The position numbers and the translations under genes were made by a program. The notes below the pieces were generated by a model. That model saw only the letters and a program-made list of their open reading frames with translations. It did no database searches and was not told the origin of the DNA. 64,000 nucleotides of DNA from Desmodesmus armatus (Eukaryota; Chlorophyta; Chlorophyceae; Sphaeropleales; Scenedesmaceae): the NCBI GenBank assembly GCA_007449985.2, contig VIIQ02000190.1:28377-92376 (forward strand). Direction: 5' to 3'. Positions 55,451 through 64,000 of the stretch are shown here, piece after piece (position 1 is the stretch's first letter; every line of letters starts with the position of its first letter).

Positions 55451-56794
55451 GTGCTGCTGACTTCGAGCTAGCGGGTGTGGGTGGGGATCTTTTTGCGGGT
55501 GATGGCTTTGGTGCTGCTGGTGGGGAGGAGGGTGCTGGGGGAGTGGAGGATGAAGACATGCAGGCAGCCGGGTTCACCACGTGATAGGACAACAGGTGGT
55601 AAGCAGGTGGTGTGTATGTATGTGTGTGTTGCGGCAGCCTGTCATGATGACTTGCACCCATGTGTGTAAGCATACGGCATACCATGTAGCATGCATGGGA
55701 TGCTAGGTAGCGTGTGTGCTTGTGTGTGCTTGTGTCTGACTGGTCCAACAACTGTCTGTGTGTGTCTGTGCAACTGCAAGTTGTGGTATCTGTGTGGTAT
55801 CTCGCTGGCTGATGTGTAGCTCGTGTGGCTCGGGTGTTGCGCGCTGTGTTCCTGCAGCACGGGAAGCAGCGCCTGCCTGCAGCGCAGGCATTAGCTTGGG
55901 GCGGTTACCAGTTTCCAATCTGGTTGCTTTCCGGTTACCAGTCAAAATGGCAGGGGAAAGGGGGCCAGCCCATGGGTGGACCCTCAGCACATGCATGTTA
56001 GTCATCGGCACTGATCCAGCCTTGAAGGCTCAACAGCAATTGGTCAGGCTGTTGAGTAGAGAGCTGCCCATGCCGGTCCGCATGTCTGCTAAACGTCTGC
56101 CAGTCACTGCAGATAATGCTGTGCTCCAGACACTATTCATAAACCGAGCGACTATGCAAGGCGTGACCCGCCAGCACCCTGGTCCCCACTGGCCCATGCT
56201 GGCCTGCACAGGCTGTGACAAACACACATTGGCAGAAGGAAGACTGCAATATGGAGCCATAAGCAACACTATGTGTCGGGGGGGGGTGGCACACTTTAAG
56301 CGATCTGGTAGTGCTGGCCCACAGGGGCGGGTGACGGCAGGTGACCAACATTGAGTGGGGTGTGCAACAGCATAGTGTGCTGTGTTCGACATTGATTACA
56401 ACTCTTCCAGTGTTATGCTTGCCCATATCGTGTGATCCACACCTCCCCCCCTTGTTCCCCTGCTGTTCCATCACATTTCCACATCTCGGACCAGCACCTC
56501 TCCGGACCGCCCAGAGTAGTTTACCCAAACGTTCACCAATCTGACGTGAACTTAGCACGAAAACCGAAAACGCCCGGGACAAACCTCAAGCCTCGACACA
56601 TGAAGGTCACGTAGCCCTTCTGTGCTCCTTCTGTAGAGTTCCCATCGTTTCTGTCCAATTGCGATTCGCCCAACTTACTTTCCCAATCGTTAAGCCCACT
56701 ACGCGGACGGCAGCGAAGCATTTCTCTGTTCACGATTGCAAGCAGCGTCTCTAGGCGACTTCGGGTTTTCTGGTTGCTTACTACACTACTGTTG
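55451..56794. other. SAP/ligase 3' UTR and PP2C upstream region
   Basis: TG-rich sequence to about 55850 is probably 3' UTR. After that there is no recognised gene. The 300 bp before 56795 are less GC-rich and should contain the PP2C promoter. Open frames at 55758-56354 and on the opposite strand look like chance. Confidence 0.45.
55665..55669 (+). terminator. TGTAA polyadenylation motif of the SAP/ligase gene
   Basis: TGTAA occurs 215 nt after the stop codon at 55450, within TG-rich sequence typical of algal 3' UTRs. Assigned from position only. Confidence 0.45.
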
Positions 56795-59222
56795 ATGTCA
56801 CCAGCATGCGGTGCCAGTAAACGACGCAGAGCTGATGGTTCCCCGCTGATAGCCCGGAGTGAGCACGTAGAGCAGTCTGTCATGCATACGGTGGCTCACC
56901 GTTCTAGACCTCAGCATGGAGTCCACACGCTGGCCCGCTTGGGTCGCGGCAGCAACGAGGACACCTTCATCACAGCACCAATCAGAGTGGAGGGTGCAGG
57001 CGGTCCGATGCACGTGCTGGCGGTGTTTGACGGTCACAGCTCTGCATCGGTCAGCAACATGGCAGCCGCCGAGCTGCCACAGCTGATGACTCAGCTCATC
57101 AGCAGCGCGCTGAGCAGTAGCAGCGCAGCTGCTGCTGACGTGGACGCTGCCATGCCCCAAATCCTGCAGTCAGCATTCGAGCAGCTTGACAAGCGCGTGC
57201 AGCCCTAGATAACTCCGGCAGCACGGCAACAGTGGCAGTGCTGACGCCGCACCAGCTACATGTAGCCTGGGTCGGTGACTCAAGGGGCGTGCTGCTGGGC
57301 CACGGAGGCCGTGTGCTGGCCTTCACAAAGGAGCATCGGCCACAAGGGAGGATGAGCAGGTGATTTCATGAGCCTGGCGTGAACACAGCGCTCAGGGTGC
57401 CCGCACTGCGTCCACAGCGCTCAGGGTGCCCGCACTGCGTGCCTGCATTGTGGTAGCTGCTGCGCATGTCATGCAGCTGCTGCTCTACCACCATCCTTCC
57501 CTTGTATGTTTGTGATGTTGGCCATGCACATGCCTCCCTGACAGCACAGGCAAGTGGCAGTTTGCGCCATGCATGCACCCCGACATGCACAGACAGGCCG
57601 GGCTGTATTGATCGTGGTGCTGACATGCAGGCGCTGTTGGTGCTGTACCTTGTCTGTCTGTCTGTTACTGCAGGAGCGCGTTGCAGCTGCTGGTGGCACG
57701 GTGCTGAACAACAGCGGGCTGCGTGTCATGGGCATCCTGCAGTGCACGCGAGCCATAGGTGACAAGGACCTGCAGTCATATGGTGTCATTCCTACGCCAG
57801 ATGTGCTGTCGCTGCCCAGGACTGGCCATGAAGAGTTCCTGGTGCTCGCCACAGATGGGCTGTGGGATGTGGTGTCCAATGAGGTACGCTGGACCAGCAG
57901 GGGGCAGGAGGGGGGGGGGGGCGAGAGCAGGGCGGCCTGCGTACGGTGGCCACTGTTACGCAGCAGCTGGTGCGTGGCGGTTGACAGTGGTCGCATGGGT
58001 GTGCTGACGTCTTGTGCTGCTGCGTGAGCTTGCACGTGCACGTGTAGAAAGCAGGCAATTTGTGTGACGAGGGTGGTACAGCACGTGACATTAGGATTGT
58101 GTGCAGGCGGCGATGCAGCATGCTAGGAGCGTATCAGGCATGGGCTCCCGGTCCTTGTTGGGTGTGCAGGGTGCTGCCCTTGTTGTTTGTGCGGTGTGCT
58201 GGCCAAATTGTGTGCTGGCCAGATTGTTTGTCTGCGGTGTGCTGACCAAAGCTTGCTTGTTCTTTGCGCCTGTGTGTGGCTGCCTACCGTGCCTGCCCTG
58301 TGCAGGAGGTGTATGACTATGCGATGAAGGCAGTCAAAAAGGTGGAGGAGCGCCAGTCTCAGTCGCGGCAGTCCACAGAAAAGGGCATTTGCGCGGGCTG
58401 CCATGCAGCCGGCATTGCCGCGCGCGCCCTGTCCAACTGTGCGCGCAAGCAGCGCGGCAGCAGGGACGACATCACCGTCCTGCTGGTCAACTTGGGCCAG
58501 CCCTGCAGCTGCGCAGACCCTCCTGCAATGCTGTCCTCGGCTACGGCCAGCAACGGCTTGCTGACCACCTCCAGCACGGGGACAGGGAAGGCACGGGAGG
58601 GCAGTGTGGCTGCAGGTGTGCAGCTGCACAGCAGTCCTGCAGCTCTGGGCCAGCAGCAGACTGGCACCACCTCCTGTTCAGACAGAGAAGGACACAGCGG
58701 ACAACAGCAGCAGCCGCAGCAGCAGCAGGAGGCGCCGTTCCTACCTCCACGGCAGCAACACCCGCAGCAGTCGCTGCCAGCGGCGCCGCGCCCCCCGCAG
58801 ATCCCACAGCAGCAGCAGCAGCAGCAGCACAAGTGGCGCCCAGGGGCCACATTGGGCAATGGGCTGTTCCTGCAGCCGTCTGTGTGCCCAGGCCCGGCTT
58901 CAGCCATGCAGGCTGCTGCGTTTGACGCAGGCCCCCAGCGGGGTGACGGCATGCACTCCTCCCTGCTGTCAGACCTCGCCCTGTCCTCTCCCTTTGCCAT
59001 GATGCTGGGTGGAGCCATTGCTGAGGTCGAGGTTGAATATGAGCTTGATGTTGTGGAGGTGGTGGAGGGGTTCACCACCAGCAGTGGTCTGGTGTTGTGT
59101 CGGGTGGCTCAGCGCCCCCTGCCCTCAACCTGGTGGCAGCCCTGGGCCACTCGGGGTCTGTAGGCCTGCGCAAGCGCAGCTTGTCAATGGCGCTGGGCAA
59201 CAGCAGAGCTGTGGGAGTGTAG
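56795..59222 (+). CDS. PP2C-family protein phosphatase (PPM), three exons, frameshifted
   Basis: Exons 56795-57359, 57674-57883 and 58306-59163, or to 59222 if the last frameshift is accepted. The PP2C motifs appear in order: GRGSNEDTF, VFDGHSSASV, NSGSTATVAV, VAWVGDSRGVLLG, ERVAAAGG, GILQCTRAIGDKDLQ, ATDGLWDVVSN and RGSRDDITVLLV. The Asp residues that bind Mn/Mg are therefore present, and the enzyme should dephosphorylate Ser/Thr. Three places need one extra base to keep frame: about 57198-57202, 57338-57342 and 59095-59100. After the catalytic domain comes a Gln/Pro-rich tail of about 200 residues. The first in-frame ATG is 56795; a plastid or signal sequence is not obvious. The donor of intron 2 (57884) is followed by a G-run, as in the two large upstream genes. 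Confidence 0.88.
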
Positions 59223-61810
59223 GGGCGCTGCCGTTGGGCTCCTTGGGCAGCACTGAGCCTCCTGTTGTAGTGCTCACGTAGCACTGTGTGGTTTTGAGGG
59301 CGTGGCTGTGGTGTGTATTGATTGATTTGTTGGTGTCTTACTGCGGCATTCCCAGTGTATTGACCCAGCCAACGTTGGTGGTCGGGTCGTCAGGGATGGT
59401 GATGTGGCTGCCTTGTCACTGCTGACGCGTGAAATGTAGTCAGCATTTCATGCTGCTTAGAGCAGCACTGACGCGGCTGGATGAAGCTGTATGGAGACTG
59501 GTGGCAATGCGCATGCTTCTTCTTCTTGCAATGCCCATGTTGGGCATTTACATGCCCGTTCTGTTCTGCTCCCAATCCAAGTTACTGTTGTCGCTCACAG
59601 CTGGTGCAAGCATACTTTGCAAAGGTGCCTTGCCGGTGTGTTGTGTGTCGCGACTGCAAACCTGTGTGGCATCCCTTGTGACACAGACAGCCTGTAGGGC
59701 ACCTGCCCAGGGGTTGTGGGTTGCGTGTGTGTCTGCGCGTGTCTGTGTGTCTGCCTTGCTTTCCCAGCCATGGTTCGGCAGCAGCATCTGTTGCCGTGTG
59801 GTTTGTGCTGGTAGGGCCATAGAGGCGTTCCCCAGCGGGGCAGCCTGGTCCATCGTTCGACAGTTGGTTGGTCTGGTTGCGCTTCCTCGGGTGGTTGTGC
59901 CACCCAAGTCGACAAGTGCCAACGGTCGCACTCGCCATGACAGTGTGGACAGGTTCACACTAAACTATCAGCAAGGCCCATCTTGTTTGTACGTCCTGCA
60001 TAGCAACATTCTGCACAGCAACGTGTTTGGCTATGCTATATCTGCATTCTGTCAGCTCAACTTGCATGTCACCTGTTTGTACCTCTGGTACTGCTGGTTG
60101 CATGGGAGCGGGTGTGGCGGTGAAGGGGGGCAGCTCTTTGCTGGCAACAACCAAACAACAGCAGGCGCCGAGCCTCAGTAGGCGCTGGGCCTCTCAGGTT
60201 TTGCGCCCCACATCGATGCCTGGTCTGTTTGTTTGATAGTCTCATTGCTTGGACTTGTGGGCCCTGTGTGGCCTTACACAGGGCATGTATAACAGCCCCT
60301 ACGTCACATGCTGACAAACTTGGGCCAGCCTGTTATGTAGCGCGCCTTGCATGGCAAAGCGTTGGGCGGCTTGTTGTGTGCATTCTGTGTGCGTTCCTGC
60401 GTGTGTGTACCCTCCTGCTCCTTGTCGTGGTTATGCTGGATAAGCTATCTTGGATAAGCTGTCGTGGATAAGCTGGGGATGTTGATGAGAAGACAGTGTT
60501 GTTCAGTGCGCTGCCTACATCGCAGCTGCTGCCCACATTGTATGGTATCTTGCTGCATTAGAGGTCAGCACGCCCAACTGTACATGCATTCCAGTGCACA
60601 TGTTTAGGCGGGCGTGCACCTTGCTGGGTTTGTGTGTTCTGTCGGAGTGTTGCTCCAGCTGGAGCAGCACACCCTGGACTGGTCTGGCCACAGTCTTTTT
60701 TCTCCAATGATCACGATATGGCTCTGTTGGTGACCCACAATGACTTTGTGCATACAGTTGCGTTATCTTGTGCCTGCGTTGTCTAGTGCCGGTGTTTATG
60801 TAGTGTCACTGCAGGCTGAGTGTCCTAGCTGTGCTGGCTTGCAGCCTTGCAGGTGGCGCTAGGCAATGCCTTGCGAGGATGCCACAACATTTTTTCATCC
60901 TGGCAGACGGTGTACATGACCTAAGTCAAACCAACAACATGCAGGGTGTAATGTAGCGTCGACGTCACTTGTGTTTTCCAGTGTAGTGTTGCTTGTGTTT
61001 TGATTGTAACAGGTTCTTAGTTCCCCCCGTGCGTGGTTGCAGGTGCAGGCCTTTAACACATTGTGATTTGTGCATGACATCTCCCCAGACCATCACAGTG
61101 AAGCATTAGCTGCAGGCCAGGCTGCTGCTTTCATGCATGTGGCCCAAGTAGTTTCACCACGCAAGTGCTCCCTGGTCGACAGTGGAGAGGTGATACATCC
61201 AGGACTACCACAGACTAGTGCCAGCAGGTGAAAAGCAGCGGATGCAGTGTCCCAACATCAGCTTGGGTTGCATGCACATAGGGAAGCTTTGCAACAACCC
61301 AGGCAACCAGATATCAATATCAAACGCAATGCGCCTGATGTCTGCAAGCATTTGTGCGCTGTGCCTGCAACCTTGCGTAAGGCTGATGTAATGCGGTTGA
61401 GCTCAGGTATGACGTTTGAAGAAGTTGCAGAGACACACCTGCAGATCAAGACAGCCCAGTGGCTTACAAAACAAAACAACCTTGCTGCCAGCCTGGATCA
61501 GGCAAGAGCAGGAGCGCCATGTTCCCTTCACCTGAGAGGGCGTGCCATGTGGTTGCCTGGCATGACGGTGTGCTTAGATGAGGTCTAGCCTGCACATCAT
61601 TGTGCTGGTCAGAAAGGCTGCATCAACTATGGGTAAAGCAGTGCCTGCAAGCTGACAGCAGCATGGGCGATGTCCATTGGGCGTTAGGGAGTTGCACATT
61701 GGGACTTCGGGTGGACTGCCTCAAGCACTGCTGTGTGTGTGTGAACAACGATTAAGCATTGGTTTTATAGCGTCAACGAACTTCGCTTCGTTGTCCCACC
61801 AAATCTGGAG
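59223..61810. other. long TG-rich region, no gene recognised
   Basis: The first part is probably PP2C 3' UTR, with TGTAA words only at 60947 and 61005. A 14-bp unit TGGATAAGCT(ATCT/GTCG) is repeated three times at 60437-60478. Open frames such as 59429-60181 are Cys/Leu/Val-rich with no motif or splice support. The last 60 bp before 61811 contain a small inverted repeat (CAACGAACTTCGCTTCGTTG). Confidence 0.4.
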
Positions 61811-63683
61811 ATGGCGCGAAAGCTAGTTCGGCAAAGAACGCAGTGGCAGAGCACGTTGTGCATCGTAGTCTTGCTAAGTTTATCTTCATGCTTCAATGCA
61901 TCAGAGTGTGAACACATGCTTGGGTGCATCGCTTGCACTGAGTCACCCCCACAACCACAGCAACCCACACAACAGCCTGGCACCCAGCCATCACACATAG
62001 AGCACCGAGGCAACGCCATACGTGCAGGCAGTAGATTGCAAGGTGTTCCATCGGCTTCAGGCCTCAAAAGCAGCCCAACCCTTGGAGCAGCAGGTCCAGA
62101 GGGAGGTGAACAGATGCTGTCCCGCCAGTCTCGTGGGCTACAGTCTGTGCTGGATGGTAGCATTGCGAAGCTATTCGGATTCAAGAACAAGCAGAAGCAA
62201 ACGAACAAGCCCAGCACACCCAAACCTATGCAAGCAGCAGCAGCAGACAGCACCTTTGGCAGCAGCAGCAGCAGCAGGAGCATGGTGAGCTCGCAGCAAG
62301 GCCAGCATGTCAGCACCAGCAATACAGGAGGCTACCAGTCCCAGCCAGGAGGCACTGCTTACACAAACAGCGTTCCTCGGGTGGCACAGCAGCAGCACCT
62401 TACAGCTGCTCCTGCAGCTCAGCAGCCAGTAGCCTGGCTCAACCCAGCAGGCGATGCAGCAGCAGCAGCATATGTCCACAGCTGGCAGCCTGCTCAAACA
62501 CCCGGTGTCGCAGCAGCAGAGGCATCGCTGCGGCCCCCAGCACAGGCCTTCACACAAGCACCACAACAGCCCTCTCAGTGCTGACAACGGACCCCAAGGA
62601 TCACACAGCGCCCCACCCTTGGGACGTAATCCTCTTCAAGACGAATCAGTTCAACACCTCGCGGCCGGCCTACAGGCTTGGAGGGCTGGGTCTCATGCTT
62701 ATGACTGATTTCAACGACACAAAACCCCTGACGGACTGGCATGTGCTGGCGTCCGACCCACATGCTCAGCAGCAGCACAGCATGCAGCAAGGTTTTGGCG
62801 GGAACAGGCCGGCCGCAAGCAGCGTCAGCACAGCTTCGAATTCGTTTGTGGCGGGGCACTCGTTGGTGAAGCCTGGCCTGGGCAACATGCAGCAGCCAGC
62901 ACGGCCTGTAGCTGCTGTGCACCATGCAGCTGGTGGGGCTGCAAGTGTGCAGATGCTGCCGCAGCATGTGGGCCCTCACACCCAGCAGCAGCAACAGCAG
63001 CAAACAGCAGCAGCAAACGACATGTTGCTTCAGTAGGAGTGGCCTCGGTCAGCAGCGTCAGCAGCAGCAGCAGTCAAGTAGCAGGCGTGCAAGCACCTGC
63101 TGCGGCTAGCGGCAGCGGCAGTGTCAGGAGGCCTGAGGCAACCCTTGCCAAATTCAAGCCAGAGTCCATGGTTGCGCAGCTGAGGGCTGCACTGCGAGCG
63201 GAACATGCGCATGTCAGCACCTGGACACACACCCAATCAGGAGCCAGGCAGTGCTGCAGATAGCAGCAGCAGCATGGGCAGCAGCAGCAGCAGCGGCAGC
63301 AGTGTGTTGTTATCTGGCGGTATTCAGGAGGTCACCATGGAGCCCACGCAGCTCTGGTGTATTGCCTGCAGGAGCCTGCATACCTACTGTCACCCCTGGG
63401 CTACTGCGGTGAGCGGGGCTTGGTGTGGGGTTCAAAAAATCCGACGTTGTGTCGCCTGCTTTGGGTTTTTTTTGCCAGGGGGGCGCTTGGTCTGTGTAGG
63501 GTGAGGTAATTGGTTTGGATGTGGTGTATAGCTGTGTGGTGTGGCATGGCGTAGCTGGCAGACGCCCTCACACCCATAATTGTGGCCAAGTATCTAGCAG
63601 CACCAGCATCAAGTTTCTTTCCCTTGCCTGCCTGCCTCTTGCTTGCTGCCCTGCAGTGTGTGGTCCTGGGCATGGCCGGCTGA
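61811..63683 (+). CDS. Gln/Ser-rich protein with signal peptide, unknown function, frame broken
   Basis: The frame opening with ATG at 61811 starts MARKLVRQ and has a hydrophobic core (CIVVLLSLSSCFNA), a likely signal peptide or anchor. It then runs through low-complexity Gln/Ser/Pro sequence to a stop at 62584, and includes one basic helical stretch (GSIAKLFGFKNKQKQ). Coding-like sequence of the same character continues in other frames, about 62590-63030, 63036-63250 and 63205-63409. A GTGAGC donor follows at 63410 and a possible last exon from about 63657 to a TGA at 63681-63683. The first changes of frame correspond to single missing bases, as in neighbouring genes, but introns are an alternative. 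No family recognised. Confidence 0.45.
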
Positions 63684-64000
63684 GGACACAGCCAACCCCC
63701 CTGGCCTGCATGAGTGCCCCCAGGGGCACATATCAGCAATGAACAACACGGCAGGGCAGCGGCACAAGGGCCAGCAGCACCGGTTGCAGTTCAGACGTGC
63801 AAGCCGGCCCTGAGGGGCAGTTGACGAACGAAGCACAGACGGCTTGTGTGAGTGGTCTTGAGGTTTGCATTGCAGGGATTGAGCTGCAGCTCAGAGCCTT
63901 TTGTTGCCTGAGACAGCACTGGCAGCATACCACACCACAGCACGTGATGGCATAGCACTGTCAACACATGCAGCTGCAACCAACTGCTGCTGCTGCTGCT
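63684..64000. other. right edge, no gene recognised
   Basis: No splice-supported frame. The window ends in a (CTG)n run that may begin another CAG/CTG-rich coding or intronic tract. Confidence 0.35.

Noticed and set aside
58359..59078. 239-codon minus frame opposite PP2C exon 3
   Set aside because: Cys/Gly/Ser-rich antisense of the Gln-rich PP2C tail; the plus strand carries the conserved motifs.
59429..60181. 250-codon plus frame after PP2C
   Set aside because: Composition is Cys/Leu/Val-rich with no domain, lies in TG-rich probable 3' UTR, and lacks splice or codon-bias support.

Overview
This is nuclear DNA of a eukaryotic green alga, most likely a chlorophycean of the Chlamydomonadales (Haematococcus- or Chlamydomonas-like). 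The inference rests on intron-rich genes with GT-AG introns of 150-700 bp, strong CAG/CTG bias with poly-Gln and poly-Ala runs, TGTAA motifs 200-370 bp after several stops, a plastid-type Rieske protein with a transit peptide, and a tandem D-Ala-D-Ala-ligase-like protein of the plant type. No rRNA, tRNA, CRISPR array or prokaryotic operon was seen. The genes were rebuilt here exon by exon from splice sites and reading phase, so most are longer than any single open frame.

Layout. Positions 1-1708 (-) hold the 5' part of an unknown Gln/Ala-rich gene that runs off the left edge. Positions 1.7-8.8 kb are mostly anonymous, with a 236-bp tandem repeat (5633-6312) and two weak coding-like stretches on the minus strand. 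Positions 8779-10366 (-) encode a 146-residue plastid Rieske [2Fe-2S] protein in six exons, including a 20-nt microexon. Its start faces the start of the spliceosomal factor CTNNBL1 (10706-18951, +, 15 exons, 846 aa) across 339 bp. A two-exon GT92-like glycosyltransferase follows (19510-21402, +). A complete 16-exon P5B-type ATPase lies at 22197-29632 (-, 1308 aa). A short unknown gene (30794-31702, -) and a six-exon hotdog thioesterase (33608-36251, -) come next.

A giant gene occupies 37733-55450 (+, about 22 exons, about 2080 aa). It joins SAP domains to two degenerate D-Ala-D-Ala-ligase-like halves. Its third intron (3.75 kb) holds an 81-bp satellite with 809-bp higher-order periodicity, a 257-bp palindrome with telomere-like CCCTAA words, and a second satellite in inverted orientation. 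A PP2C phosphatase (56795-59222, +) and a Gln-rich protein with a signal peptide (61811 to about 63683, +) end the window.

The genes are ordinary housekeeping and plastid functions with no obvious shared pathway. What stands out is intron structure. In CTNNBL1 and the SAP/ligase gene, many introns start with a poly-G tract and end with a poly-C tract or a (TGTGC)n array, and truncated copies of exon edges sit in the neighbouring introns. None of this appears in the minus-strand genes. All clear frameshifts have the same sign (one base missing), which points to a deletion-biased assembly rather than gene decay.
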